Shown here: positions 1 to 8,272 of the stretch, piece by piece
How the letters are laid out: each line of letters opens with the position of its first letter
Numbering within the stretch: the stretch's first letter is position 1
Origin: Nitrospira sp.
GTDB lineage: Bacteria; Nitrospirota; Nitrospiria; Nitrospirales; Nitrospiraceae
Assembly (NCBI GenBank): GCA_016873395.1
Contig: VGXG01000025.1
Coordinates: 1 to 33,092 of the forward strand
Length of the DNA: 33,092 bases
Direction of reading: 5' to 3'
Translations under genes and position numbers: made by a program
The notes under the pieces: generated by a model
What the model was told of the DNA's origin: nothing
Databases searched by the model: none
Seen by the model: only the letters and a program-made list of their open reading frames with translations

Positions 1-1
1 C

Positions 2-193
2 ACCTACGACACCCTCACGCTGACCCGGATCGACCGCCTCCTGGATAACCTCGTTCTCCTCTTGTATCTGAGCCTGCTGGGTGTACTGATCGTGCTGACG
101 GCGAGAGCCGATCTGGCCGGGCAGGCCTCGCGGTTCGACCGGCGCCTTCCTGACCACCCATTCAACTCCCTCCGAAGGACTCCTTTACGATAG
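2..193 (+). CDS. C-terminal fragment of an unknown membrane protein
   Basis: The frame is open from the window edge to a TAG at 191-193 (63 residues), so the 5' part lies outside. The codons are strongly GC-ending, as in the sure genes here. A hydrophobic stretch at about residues 18-35 of the fragment, rich in Leu and Val, looks like one transmembrane helix, followed by a basic, Arg-rich tail that would be expected on the cytoplasmic side. I do not recognise the family and assign no function. The gene ends about 100 bases before the convergent zinc-ribbon gene. Confidence 0.5.
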   Translation, partial: TYDTLTLTRIDRLLDNLVLLLYLSLLGVLIVLTARADLAGQASRFDRRLPDHPFNSLRRTPLR

Positions 194-297
194 CAGACAA
201 GGTAAAGCGCGCGTCAACGGATGCGCGGGGCTGCGCTCTTCGTCAGGAGAAGGAATGCTGGACCTGACCAAGGGTGACAGGCCTACAAGCGGCCCGG

Positions 298-480
298 CTA
301 TTTTTTCTCCCGCTTGGTCGTGTGCTGGAAGATGCACTTGGGGCAGGTGTAATGGATGTACCGGCCGCCGCCGACCAGACGCTTTCCCATCGGCACCTTG
401 CACCAGGTACAGTTGCGATCCGGTACGTCCGCCAGCGCGGCGGTAGAGGGATCGGGCTGATTCATCGACGTTTCGGCCAT
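298..480 (-). CDS. small zinc-ribbon protein, function unknown
   Basis: This 60-residue protein carries two CxxC knuckles, C24-x-x-C27 and C46-x-x-C49, spaced as in a treble-clef or zinc-ribbon fold, so it very likely binds one zinc ion. The N-terminal 20 residues are polar and look disordered, and the C-terminus is a lysine-rich tail that could contact nucleic acid. The start at 480 is preceded by a GGAGA motif about ten bases upstream; an in-frame ATG five codons later is the alternative. It stands alone, divergent from the SCP2-like gene. A role in RNA or DNA binding is only inferred from the fold and charge. Confidence 0.72.
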   Translation of the reverse strand: MAETSMNQPDPSTAALADVPDRNCTWCKVPMGKRLVGGGRYIHYTCPKCIFQHTTKREKK

Positions 481-577
481 GCGGCCATTCTCTCCGAGCG
501 GTCTTCACGTTGTCAACGTGAGCACGCCGAGCATCGGTCATTGCAACGGCTCTGCCGATCCGTTAGACTGACGCCCC

Positions 578-910
578 ATGCAACCACGGACCGTCAAGGA
601 ATTTTTCCGGGATCTTCCGGCCAAGCTCGATGTCGCAGCGGCGGACGGCGTCGAAGCGGTCTATCAGTTCGACCTGAGCGGTCCCGAGGGGGGCCAGTAC
701 TACCTCACGATCAAGGACGGAGCCTGCTCGGTGCAGGAAGGAGTCCATCAGGACCCGCACGTGACTCTGTCTCTGTCGGGGGCGGACTGTCTGGGCATCC
801 TGGAAGGACAGCTCGACGGTCCGTCGGTTGCCCTCTCCGGCCGCCTGCGCGTCAGCGGAGACCTTGGTCTGGCGATCCAGTTGAAGGTCCTGTTCCCGTC
901 CGTCCGGTAA
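578..910 (+). CDS. SCP2 sterol-binding-domain protein
   Basis: The 110 residues match the small stand-alone SCP2 fold. An N-terminal helix (KEFFRDLPAKLD) leads into strands with the pattern YQFDLSG...YYLTIKDG...DVTL-type, here with HVTLSLSGADCLGILEG, and ends with a hydrophobic helix (LAIQLKVLFPS). Proteins of this family hold lipid-like or acyl ligands in a hydrophobic tunnel; the bacterial stand-alone members have no settled function. Length is about that of a minimal SCP2 domain, so nothing seems missing. The gene is convergent with the RND pump gene, with only three bases between the two stop codons, so the two transcripts probably overlap at their 3' ends. Confidence 0.8.
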   Translation: MQPRTVKEFFRDLPAKLDVAAADGVEAVYQFDLSGPEGGQYYLTIKDGACSVQEGVHQDPHVTLSLSGADCLGILEGQLDGPSVALSGRLRVSGDLGLAIQLKVLFPSVR

Positions 911-913
911 CGG

Positions 914-3900
914 TCAACCCCGCGCGGCGCTCTCCGCCAGGGTCTGAGGCTCCCTCGTCCAGGAGGCTGCCGCATTCCCGCCGTCACTGCGTATTTCCGG
1001 GTCCGCTTTCCGCGGGAACCGTTCTTCCAAAATCAGGTACAGGGTCGGGATCAGAAACAGCGTCAGGGTCGTGGAGACGCTCAGGCCGCCGATCACGGCG
1101 CGGGCCAACGGCGCGTTGGTCTCGCCGCCGGTGCCCAGCCCAAGCGCCATCGGCAGCAGGCCGAAGACGGTTGCCAGCGAGGTCATCAGAATGGGCCGCA
1201 GCCTCGTCCGCGCGCCCAGCACCACCGCCTCGCGCAGGGCCATTCCACGTCGCCGCAGCACGTTGGTGTAGTCCACCAGCAGCACCCCGTTGGACACCAC
1301 GATCCCCAGCGTCATAATCACACCCATAAAGGATGTGGTGGACAGCGTCGTGTTGGTCAGGAACAGGATCCAGATGACGCCCGGCAGCCCCATCGGGATG
1401 GCGAACATGATGATGAAGGGGTCCACCAGCGACTTGAACTGGGCCGCCATGACCATGTAGACGAGCAGGAGGGCGAGGATCGTGGCGAAGATCAGACCCT
1501 CGAAGGTCTCGCGCTGCTGCTGGATCTGGCCCGCGAGGCGGATGCTGAAGCCGGGCGGCAGTTGCAGGTCCGCGAACCGCTCTTCTAATTCTTCCGCGAT
1601 GCCCCCCAGATCGCGGCCCACCGGGTTGGCGGTGACGTGGACGATCCGCTGGAAGTACTTGCGCTCGATCTGCACCGGTCCGGCGTTGAACCGGACCGAG
1701 GCCACGTTCTTGAGCAGGACCGGCTCGCCGGCTTTGGTCGTCAGCAGGATGTTGTCGATGTCGGTCAGGTCCTGCCGGTACGGCTCGGCCAGCCAGGCGC
1801 TGATGTAGTATTCGTTGCCGTTTTGCGGGTCGGTGTAGATGATCGGATCGGTCTGTCCGTTCCCGTTCAGCGAGAAGAGGACCGCGTTTGCCACGTCGGT
1901 CTCGCTGATCCCCAGCAGGGCGGCCTTTTCCCGGTCCACCTCGATGTCGAGCTCCGGATAGTTCTCCTCCCGGCTGACCTCGATGTCGGCGATCCCGTGG
2001 GTCTGGTGCATGGCGGCCTCGACCTGCCGGATGACCCCGCGGGCCTTTTCCATATCATAGCCGTAGATCTCCACATCCACGGCCTTCTGCGAGCCGAAGC
2101 TGGTCACGCGCTTGACGAGCCCGCCCGGATCGAAAAAGGTCGCCACGCCGGGGAACAGCTTGACGACTTTGGGCCGCACCTCGTTCATGATCTGGACCTG
2201 GCTGCGCTTGCCGAACGGGAGCGTCAGCTCGAAGTCGGTCCCGGGCACCGTGAGTCGGAGATAGTTGGGCCGGCGACGGTCCGGCGGCACCAGATACACC
2301 TGGATGACCGACGCATGGGGGCCCGTGTTGCGGTTGAACAGGGATGATCGGCCCTGGGCCAGGACACCGGTGCTGGACACGATGGTCTCCAGCTCGTCGG
2401 GCGGAATGGTCTCGCGGAGCACACGCTCGATCTCCGCGACCTGCTGCTCCGTCTTTTCCACCCGCTGACCCACCGGAGCCCGCACGTTGATCCGGAACTG
2501 GCTCTCGTCCGTGACCGGGATGAACTCGCTGCCGATCAGCGGGACCAGCGCCAGCGAGACGATGAAGACCGTTGCGACGCCGCCGACCAAGGCTTTTTTG
2601 TGTCCCAGCACCCACACCAGCGCCCGCTCGTACTGCTCGTCCAAGGCCGCGTACTTCGCCTCGCTCCACTCCATCATCCGCACGAACCAGGCCGGCATGG
2701 AGCGGTGGGCCTCCTTTTCCGGCTTGAGAAACTTGTAGCAGAGGGCCGGCGTCACGGTGCGGGAAATGAAAAACGAAGTGAACAGCGCGATGGCGATCGT
2801 AATCGTGAGCGGAATGAACAGCAGCTTCGCGATGCCGACGACGAACAGGATCGGCAGGAAGACGACGACGGTCGTCACGGTGGAGGCGAAGATCGGCATG
2901 GCCACCTCGCGGGCCGCCTCCAGGAGCGCTTCCCATTTGGTCGGGATCGCGACGTTGATCGCGGCGCCCGGGGCCAGCTCGCGCGCCTCGGCCTGGACCG
3001 CCGTCCACTGTTGCTGGCTCTTGTTCAAGTGCCGCTGGATGTTCTCCAGCTCCACGATCGAGTCGTCCACCAGGCGGCCGATGCCCAGGGCCAGCCCCCC
3101 CAGCGTGAACACGTTCAGGGTCTGCCCGCTGAAGTAGAGAATGATAAACGTCACCATGATCGAGAGGGGGATCGCCACAGAGATGATCAGCGTGCTGGTC
3201 AGGTTGCGCAGGAAGACCAGGATCACGGCGGCCGCCAGCAACGAGCCGTGCAGGGCCTGTTCCACGAGATTCTTGATGGACTGGCGGATGTACACCGACT
3301 GGTCGAAGGAGACGCCGAGCTTGACGCTGGGTGGGATGCCGATCATCTTCGGCATGGCCTTCCGGAGCGCGTCCACCACCTCCACCGTGTTCGCGGTGGG
3401 CTGCTTGTTTACGCGCAGGTAGACCGAGTGCAGGCCGTCGGTCCGGACGATGTTGGTCTGGATATCCGAGGAGTCGGTCACCGTGCCCAGGTCGCGCACG
3501 CGCACGGGGTTGCCTAGTGGGTTGACCTTGACGACCACGTCGTTGATCGGCTCGACGGTCTTGAACTGGTTGTTGGTGAAGACGTTGTAGTCCAGGTTGC
3601 CGGCCTTGATGTCGCCCGACGGGAGAATCAGATTGGCCGCCTTGACGGCGCGCACCACGTCCAGGATCGAGAGCCCCCGCGCCTGCAGCAGGGCCGGGTC
3701 CAGATTGATGTTGATCTGACGGATCTTGCCGCCCTCCACGGTCGCGGCGGCCACGTTGGCGATCTGCTCGATCTGCGGCGCGATCGTGTTGTAGGCCAGG
3801 TCGTAGAGCCCCCGTTCGTCCAGATTAGGGTCCGTGACGGTCACGAAGGCGACCGGGATGTTCGAGACGTCGAATTTGACGATGAAGGGCTGGAGGATGC

Positions 3901-4264
3901 CGGGCGGGAGGCTGTTCAGGATTTGGGTGACGCGCTGCATCACCTCCATTTGCCCGACGTTGATGTCGGCCCCCCAGTTGAACCAGATCTGGATCGAGCC
4001 GAAGCCGTGCTTGGCGAAGGACTCCACGTGCTCCACGTTGGAGGCGGAGCTGACGGCTTTCTCGATCGGATAGAGGACGCTCTGTTCGATGTCGAGCGGC
4101 GGGGCGCCCTTGTAGATGACGCCGACGAAGGCGACGGGAACCTGAATGTTCGGGAACAAGTCCACGGGCAGGCGGTCCAGCGAGGTCGCGCCCAGCACCA
4201 CCATCGCCAGCGACAGCATCAGGATGCCGATGCGATTTCTGAGCGCGAGAAGGGTCAGCCACAT
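914..4264 (-). CDS. RND (AcrB/HAE1-type) efflux pump, inner-membrane subunit
   Basis: The 1116-residue protein has the full RND layout. TM1 is at about residues 10-28. The first periplasmic porter loop contains the typical start GAPPLDIEQSVLYPIE. A TM2-TM6 block at about 335-530 follows, then the second large loop and TM7-TM12 to about residue 1085. The proton-relay aspartates are visible in GRLVDDSIVELEN (about residue 400), and the conserved GVVSNGVLLVDYTN-type segment precedes TM11. The pump would export drugs, solvents or lipophilic compounds using proton influx, together with the adaptor encoded just upstream and an outer-membrane TolC-type channel that is not in this window. The linker after TM4 (about residues 415-445) is some 20 residues longer than in AcrB. 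Third gene of the tetR-adaptor-pump operon; substrate unknown. Confidence 0.95.
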   Translation of the reverse strand: MWLTLLALRNRIGILMLSLAMVVLGATSLDRLPVDLFPNIQVPVAFVGVIYKGAPPLDIEQSVLYPIEKAVSSASNVEHVESFAKHGFGSIQIWFNWGADINVGQMEVMQRVTQILNSLPPGILQPFIVKFDVSNIPVAFVTVTDPNLDERGLYDLAYNTIAPQIEQIANVAAATVEGGKIRQININLDPALLQARGLSILDVVRAVKAANLILPSGDIKAGNLDYNVFTNNQFKTVEPINDVVVKVNPLGNPVRVRDLGTVTDSSDIQTNIVRTDGLHSVYLRVNKQPTANTVEVVDALRKAMPKMIGIPPSVKLGVSFDQSVYIRQSIKNLVEQALHGSLLAAAVILVFLRNLTSTLIISVAIPLSIMVTFIILYFSGQTLNVFTLGGLALGIGRLVDDSIVELENIQRHLNKSQQQWTAVQAEARELAPGAAINVAIPTKWEALLEAAREVAMPIFASTVTTVVVFLPILFVVGIAKLLFIPLTITIAIALFTSFFISRTVTPALCYKFLKPEKEAHRSMPAWFVRMMEWSEAKYAALDEQYERALVWVLGHKKALVGGVATVFIVSLALVPLIGSEFIPVTDESQFRINVRAPVGQRVEKTEQQVAEIERVLRETIPPDELETIVSSTGVLAQGRSSLFNRNTGPHASVIQVYLVPPDRRRPNYLRLTVPGTDFELTLPFGKRSQVQIMNEVRPKVVKLFPGVATFFDPGGLVKRVTSFGSQKAVDVEIYGYDMEKARGVIRQVEAAMHQTHGIADIEVSREENYPELDIEVDREKAALLGISETDVANAVLFSLNGNGQTDPIIYTDPQNGNEYYISAWLAEPYRQDLTDIDNILLTTKAGEPVLLKNVASVRFNAGPVQIERKYFQRIVHVTANPVGRDLGGIAEELEERFADLQLPPGFSIRLAGQIQQQRETFEGLIFATILALLLVYMVMAAQFKSLVDPFIIMFAIPMGLPGVIWILFLTNTTLSTTSFMGVIMTLGIVVSNGVLLVDYTNVLRRRGMALREAVVLGARTRLRPILMTSLATVFGLLPMALGLGTGGETNAPLARAVIGGLSVSTTLTLFLIPTLYLILEERFPRKADPEIRSDGGNAAASWTREPQTLAESAARG

Positions 4265-4270
4265 AATCGG

Positions 4271-4358
4271 TGAGTGATGGGTGATAGGTAATGGGTGATG
4301 GGTAAGGAAAGGTCAAGGCTGCTTTGACGTATCACTCATCACCCTTCACGCTTCACGG
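4271..4358. repeat. heptamer inverted-repeat spacer element 1
   Basis: The left arm is made of 7-nt words of the GTGATGG type (with GTGATAG and GTAATGG variants). The right arm has the complementary 7-nt words ATCACTC, ATCACCC, TTCACGC and TTCACGG. The right arm runs into the adaptor gene and encodes its last residues (VKREG) and stop codon. It sits between the adaptor and pump genes and could fold into an imperfect hairpin in the operon mRNA. Confidence 0.75.
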
Positions 4359-5529
4359 GTTCAAGAGGGCGGGCCTGCACGTCGATTCCTTCGTGGACCA
4401 GGTCCTTCCCGGAGACGATGACCCGCTCCGTCCCGGTCAGCCCCTTGGTGATCTCGATGCGGTTTTCCACCCGGGCGCCGATCTCCACCGGCACCTGGTA
4501 GGCCTTGCCGTCCCGTACCACGTAGACGTACTGGCTGTCTTCGAGCCGGGTCAGGGCGTCGATGGGAATCTGGATCGCATCCTTGTGCAGGCCAACCAGC
4601 ACCTCGACGCGCGCGAACATGCCGCCCTTCAGCGCGAGGTCGGGATTGGAGAGGTCCACCTCCACGGCCATGGTGCGGGTGCCTCGATTCAGAGCTTGAA
4701 ATACCCTGGTCACCTGGCCGGTGAAGACCCGGTCTGGGTAGGCCTCGGCCCGCACCTCCGCCGTCTGGCCGATCTTGATCAGCGGGACATCCTTCTCCAC
4801 GACCTCGATCAGGATGCGGACCCGGTGGATGTTGTGGAGAGTCAGGATGCCGCGCGACATGGTCGAGGTGCTCGCGGTGGAGCCGGTGACGTAGGCTCCC
4901 TGGTCCAGGTTGCGCTCGGCGATGTAGCCGGCGAAGGGGGCCCGGATGTACGAGTACGTCAGGTTCGTCTCGGCCTGCTGCAGGGCGACCTCCATCTGCT
5001 GGACCTGCGCGCGCACGGACTCGATTTGAGCCACCGCCATGTCGTAGTTGACCTGGGCGTTGTCCAGGTCCTGCTGCGAAACGAACTGGTCCTTGATGAG
5101 CGCCTTCATCCGGTCGAAGGTTAGCTTGGCGTTGCGGATGTTGGCGTCCTGCCGCAGGACGTCGGCCCGCGCGGCGGCCAGGTTGGCCTTGGCCCGGTTC
5201 ACCGAGTGCACGTAGTCCGTGTGGTCGATCTCGACCAGCAACTGGTTGGCCTTGACGAAATCGCCCTTGTCGACGTGAAACTTGGCGATGTGGCCGTCCA
5301 CCCGGGAAAACAGGTTGACCTGCTGGTCCGGCTGAATGTCCGCCGTGAAGGGCAGGTGCACGTTGAGATCCTGGCGGATGGGCGCGACGGTGCCGACCGT
5401 GATGGTGCGGCCCTTGCGGCCGTCGCTCTTGGCGCCGCTGCTCGTCAGGCGGAGGGCCGCCAGGCCGGCCAGCACCAGTGCCAGGACGACCAGGAGCGAG
5501 AGCGCCGGATGTTGGCGGATGCGGTTCAT
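4339..5529 (-). CDS. RND efflux periplasmic adaptor (membrane fusion protein)
   Basis: This 396-residue protein has an N-terminal uncleaved or signal-anchor helix (about residues 8-26). A lipoyl/barrel-sandwich half motif follows at about 65-95 (SRVDGHIAKFHVDKGDFV), then an alpha-helical hairpin (about 105-190) rich in Ala, Gln and Asp. The second lipoyl half is at about 195-215 (IRAPFAGYIAERNLDQGAYV), followed by beta-barrel and membrane-proximal domains. This is the order expected for HlyD/AcrA-type adaptors, which link an inner-membrane RND pump to an outer-membrane channel. Its start ATG overlaps the tetR stop (ATGA), so translation is probably coupled. The last five residues and stop come from a spacer repeat element, so the C-terminus may differ from relatives. 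Confidence 0.93.
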   Translation of the reverse strand: MNRIRQHPALSLLVVLALVLAGLAALRLTSSGAKSDGRKGRTITVGTVAPIRQDLNVHLPFTADIQPDQQVNLFSRVDGHIAKFHVDKGDFVKANQLLVEIDHTDYVHSVNRAKANLAAARADVLRQDANIRNAKLTFDRMKALIKDQFVSQQDLDNAQVNYDMAVAQIESVRAQVQQMEVALQQAETNLTYSYIRAPFAGYIAERNLDQGAYVTGSTASTSTMSRGILTLHNIHRVRILIEVVEKDVPLIKIGQTAEVRAEAYPDRVFTGQVTRVFQALNRGTRTMAVEVDLSNPDLALKGGMFARVEVLVGLHKDAIQIPIDALTRLEDSQYVYVVRDGKAYQVPVEIGARVENRIEITKGLTGTERVIVSGKDLVHEGIDVQARPLEPVKREG

Positions 5530-6206
5530 GGATGTTTCTTACGCTCGCCTCGTGGGCGCCCCTTTTTGTCCGGTTCCGGTTCGGCTCTCAGCCCGTCCAA
5601 AAACAGGGTCACATAGTCCGCCACGGCGTCTTCCGGGCTGCGATGGGCCGGCACCTGGAAAATCTCGTGGAGCAGCCGATGGTGGACGACCATGCCGGCG
5701 AAGGCTCGGGCCGCCAGCAGCGGATCCACCGGTCGGAACACCCCGTCGCGGATGCGGGTCGTGATATACCCGGCTAAGTAATCGTAAAACACGCGGTGCT
5801 GATTCCGGAAAAACATGTCCGAGAGATCGTGCCCCTCCAGCGAGCTGAAGAGGAGCAGCCGGAGCAGGGTGGGGTCGGAGGCCCGGCGGATACGGTGGCT
5901 CGCGATCAAACTGAAGACCCGGTCGTCGTCCCCCTTGCGGGCCGCCTCCTCCACGACGGCCAGCAACTGAGCGAGGGGCGCCTTTTCGGCCAGGATGGCG
6001 GCGTACAGGGCGCGCTTGGTGGGGAAATATTTAAAGACCAGCGCTTCGCTGATGCCAGCGGTCCGGGCGATCTCGCGGGTCGTGGTGCCCTTGAAGCCCT
6101 TGGCGGCGAAGAGCGAGGCGGCGGCCGAAATGATGCTGGCCTGCCGTTCCTGCCCGGATGACCGGGCAACGGCGGAGGGAATTTTCTGTCCGCGAGCGGT
6201 CTTCAT
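5526..6206 (-). CDS. TetR-family repressor of the RND operon
   Basis: The 226 residues begin with a basic tail, then a canonical TetR DNA-binding domain at about residues 20-68. It contains AASLFAAKGFKGTTTREIARTAG as helices 1-2, then the recognition helix in SEALVFKYFPTKRALY. The remaining part is helical and would form the ligand pocket and dimer interface. It is the first gene of the tetR-adaptor-pump operon and overlaps the adaptor gene by four bases. Directly upstream lie a promoter and a perfect palindrome, so the protein most likely represses its own operon and is released by a pump substrate. The inducer cannot be told from the sequence. Confidence 0.93.
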   Translation of the reverse strand: MKTARGQKIPSAVARSSGQERQASIISAAASLFAAKGFKGTTTREIARTAGISEALVFKYFPTKRALYAAILAEKAPLAQLLAVVEEAARKGDDDRVFSLIASHRIRRASDPTLLRLLLFSSLEGHDLSDMFFRNQHRVFYDYLAGYITTRIRDGVFRPVDPLLAARAFAGMVVHHRLLHEIFQVPAHRSPEDAVADYVTLFLDGLRAEPEPDKKGRPRGERKKHP

Positions 6207-6213
6207 GATGGCA

Positions 6214-6235
6214 GGTGAGTAAGTGTTTACTCACC
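6214..6235. promoter_or_regulatory. probable TetR-family operator (perfect palindrome)
   Basis: Half sites GGTGAGTAA and TTACTCACC form a perfect 9+9 bp inverted repeat with a 4-bp centre (GTGT). It begins seven bases before the tetR start codon. The TGAGTAA/TTACTCA core is a common shape for TetR-family operators. On the minus strand it covers the expected transcription start, so binding would block initiation or early elongation. Confidence 0.8.
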
Positions 6236-6241
6236 AAAAAT

Positions 6242-6270
6242 AAGATACCACAAGTGCGGATGGTGAGCAA
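6242..6270 (-). promoter_or_regulatory. sigma70-type promoter of the tetR-RND operon
   Basis: Read on the minus strand, TTGCTC (6265-6270) and TATCTT (6242-6247) are separated by 17 bases, close to the sigma70 consensus. The predicted start site is near 6235, at the edge of the palindrome, which fits simple autorepression. Confidence 0.6.
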
Positions 6271-6295
6271 TTCCAAAGGGGGGAACAGCCGTGCG

Positions 6296-6883
6296 CTAAA
6301 GCTGCAAGAGGAACAGGCCGGGCCGGGCTTCTTGATCGGGGTCGGCGATCGGCAGGAACTCGTTGAACTTGGGGGCAAGGGTGCGGCTGTCGATGAAGAC
6401 GAAGCCCCGCTCCCCCCTGGCCTCGTAGGTCAGGTTGATCTCCGTGTCGGTTCCGCGCCAGTTGAACTGCTGGTTCAGGCCGCGCATCATCGAGCCGGGA
6501 GTCCGGTCGATCGGCCCGTATTGCGCTTGCAGGTAGACCAGAACCTGTTCGTGGGTTTTCTTGCCTCGATACCGGACGGACACCCGGGCGAATTCCCCAT
6601 CGTAGGCGAGAAACTTCATGTACTCGACCTTGGCCTCGCCCAGCGGCAGCGGGCCCTGTTTGAGTTGGTACTCCTGGATGTGTTCCTCGGAGTTGACCAG
6701 TTGCAGGTCCGGCGCCTTTGCCAGCGACGAGCCCCACTGGATGCCGTGAAAGCCCTTGGGGTCGTTTATCATATTGCCGGCGGAGGTGAGCGGCGGGCCG
6801 ACGAGCGCGAAGGCGCCGCCGAGGACAGCCAGGAGGCGAATGAGGGCGGGGGCACGAGATGGACGCAGACGCTGATAACTCAT
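6296..6883 (-). CDS. secreted protein of unknown function
   Basis: Starting at 6883 gives 195 residues that open with a basic stretch and a hydrophobic core ending in PPLTSAGN, a plausible Sec signal peptide. An upstream in-frame ATG at 6937 would add 18 polar residues before the signal and is less likely. The mature part begins NDPKGFHGIQWGSSLAKAPDLQLV, a pattern I associate with periplasmic proteins having a 'G-I-x-W-G-x-x' opening. It then has alternating strand-like segments (VEYMKFLAYDGEFARVSVRYRG, EINLTYEARGERGFVFIDSR). I do not recognise a catalytic motif. It is transcribed away from the ThDP-enzyme genes and lies between them and the tetR operon. Confidence 0.75.
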   Translation of the reverse strand: MSYQRLRPSRAPALIRLLAVLGGAFALVGPPLTSAGNMINDPKGFHGIQWGSSLAKAPDLQLVNSEEHIQEYQLKQGPLPLGEAKVEYMKFLAYDGEFARVSVRYRGKKTHEQVLVYLQAQYGPIDRTPGSMMRGLNQQFNWRGTDTEINLTYEARGERGFVFIDSRTLAPKFNEFLPIADPDQEARPGLFLLQL

Positions 6884-6947
6884 GGGTGCTCGCGACTTGT
6901 CGGGGCACAACCTAACACGATTGCCGCATGAAGACAACCGGCGTTGC

Positions 6948-6977
6948 TTGTGAATCTTTTCCTCCCTTCGCTATAAT
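6948..6977 (+). promoter_or_regulatory. sigma70-type promoter before the ThDP-enzyme genes
   Basis: TTGTGA (6948-6953) and a perfect TATAAT (6972-6977) are separated by 18 bases. The expected start is near 6984, giving an untranslated leader of about 70 bases before the decarboxylase alpha gene at 7056. Confidence 0.6.
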
Positions 6978-7055
6978 GCGAGCCGTTTTGCGATCGGTCG
7001 TTGGACTCTTGTCCGTGACGGAGCATCAGGTGCGGGGAGAGCGCAGGAATCAGCC

Positions 7056-7553
7056 ATGATCGAGAGCGAGGAGTTTGTCCAGGCCCTCCAGGACAGTGGG
7101 TTCGATTTCTTCACCGGCGTGCCGGATTCCATCCTGGCGGGGATCATCGCCACACTCATGGAGCGGCGGCTCTACCAGCCGGCGGTGCGGGAGGATGAGG
7201 CAGTGGCGATGGCAGCCGGCGCCTACCTGGGGGGCAAGGTCCCGGCGGTCCTGATGCAAAATGCGGGACTGGGGACTTCTCTGAATACCCTCACGTCCTT
7301 GAACCTGCTCTATCGGCAGCCCTGTTTGCTGATCGTCTCGTGGCGTGGCTTCGAGGGCAAGGATGCGCCGGAATATCGTGTGATGGGCCAGACTATGACG
7401 CAGCTCCTGGACACGGTGCGTCTGCCCCACCGCACCCTGTCGGAGCAGACCGTCACGGAAGACCTCAAATGGGTGGCGCAGACCTTCATGAAAGAGCGTA
7501 TCCCGGTCGCCTTGCTGCTCAAGCATGGCGTAGTCAGGGGGCTCCAACCATAA
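7056..7553 (+). CDS. ThDP-dependent decarboxylase alpha subunit (phosphonopyruvate/sulfopyruvate type)
   Basis: These 165 residues correspond to the N-terminal (pyrimidine-binding) half of phosphonopyruvate decarboxylase or to ComD of sulfopyruvate decarboxylase. Visible family marks are FTGVPDSILAGI near residue 20, the catalytic-glutamate region REDEAVAMAAGAYLGG near 50, and MQNAGLGTSLNTLTSL near 70-85, all typical of this subfamily. With the beta subunit encoded downstream it should decarboxylate a 3-substituted pyruvate using thiamine diphosphate at the subunit interface. In phosphonopyruvate decarboxylases both halves are usually one chain; the split form is usual for ComDE. No PEP mutase or sulfopyruvate-forming enzyme lies in the window, so the substrate is open. 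The start has AGGA upstream. Confidence 0.85.
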   Translation: MIESEEFVQALQDSGFDFFTGVPDSILAGIIATLMERRLYQPAVREDEAVAMAAGAYLGGKVPAVLMQNAGLGTSLNTLTSLNLLYRQPCLLIVSWRGFEGKDAPEYRVMGQTMTQLLDTVRLPHRTLSEQTVTEDLKWVAQTFMKERIPVALLLKHGVVRGLQP

Positions 7554-7576
7554 GGCGGGTCAATGACGATTGGAGC

Positions 7577-7672
7577 AAGCTGACAAGTTGCAAGTAGCCA
7601 AGTAACAAGTTTCGGACCCTTGCTACTTGGTCACTTGCCACTTGTGCCTTGTTGCTTGTCACTTGTCAGCTT
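7577..7672. repeat. heptamer inverted-repeat spacer element 2
   Basis: The outer ends AAGCTGACAAGT and ACTTGTCAGCTT are perfect 12-bp inverted repeats. The left arm has 7-nt words of the CAAGTAG type, and the right arm words such as TTGCCAC, TTGTTGC and TTGTCAC. It separates the two decarboxylase subunit genes and ends just before the AGGGTG that serves as ribosome-binding site of the beta gene. The same outer word recurs at 19392-19441. Confidence 0.8.
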
Positions 7673-7683
7673 AGGGTGAAAGA

Positions 7684-8265
7684 ATGAGGCCAGAAGAAGG
7701 CACGATCCAAAGCCGGGCGCGAGCCATCGAGACCCTGTTCGGGCTCATCCCCGACAATGTGCCGGTCATCATCTGCGGCGGGTTCCCCTCGCGGGAGGCG
7801 TTCAGGATTGGGGACCGTCCGACGCACTTCTACATGCTCGGCTCCATGGGCATGGCCGCGGCGATCGGGCTCGGGGTGGCCCAAGCGAAGCCGGACAAAA
7901 AAGTGGTCGTGCTGGACGGGGACGGCAATGTCCTGATGGGGCTGGGCACGCTGGCCACCGCCGGTGCCCTCAGGCTCAAGAACTTCATCCACGTGGTGCT
8001 GGACAACGAGGTGTACGGAAGCAGCGGCAACCAGCCGAGCTATTCGCAAGTCGTCCGACTGGATCAGGTGGCCAAGGCGGCCGGCTATGTCAACGTCGAG
8101 CGGGTGCGGGAGCGCGAGGACCTGGTCTACGAGTTCAGGGACATGCTGGGCAAGGATGGGCCCAGCTTCCTGCTGGTCAAGGTTACGGAACAGGCGGAGG
8201 ACGTGGGCTGGGTGCCGCTCGAACCGGCGCAGATCGCCGAACGATTTAGAAAGGCGATTGAATAA
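7684..8265 (+). CDS. ThDP-dependent decarboxylase beta subunit (phosphonopyruvate/sulfopyruvate type)
   Basis: The 193 residues are the C-terminal, diphosphate-binding half of the same enzyme. The signature SREAF near residue 38 and LGSMGMAAAIGLGVA near 57-72 match phosphonopyruvate decarboxylase and ComE. The ThDP/Mg motif GDGN...(about 25 residues)...LDN starts near residue 79. AAGY and a C-terminal strand-helix unit close the Rossmann-like fold. The protein should pair with the alpha subunit encoded 130 bases upstream. AGGGTG eight bases before the ATG is the likely ribosome-binding site. It is followed by a PhnW-like gene, as would suit a pathway making or degrading a 2-aminoethyl phosphonate or sulfonate; this is inference. 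Confidence 0.85.
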   Translation: MRPEEGTIQSRARAIETLFGLIPDNVPVIICGGFPSREAFRIGDRPTHFYMLGSMGMAAAIGLGVAQAKPDKKVVVLDGDGNVLMGLGTLATAGALRLKNFIHVVLDNEVYGSSGNQPSYSQVVRLDQVAKAAGYVNVERVREREDLVYEFRDMLGKDGPSFLLVKVTEQAEDVGWVPLEPAQIAERFRKAIE

Positions 8266-8272
8266 CGTCGCG

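Noticed and set aside
274-1317. A 347-codon plus-strand frame across the SCP2 gene and the end of the RND gene
   Set aside because: It spans two well-supported genes in other frames and is Arg/Ser/Pro-rich with no motif.
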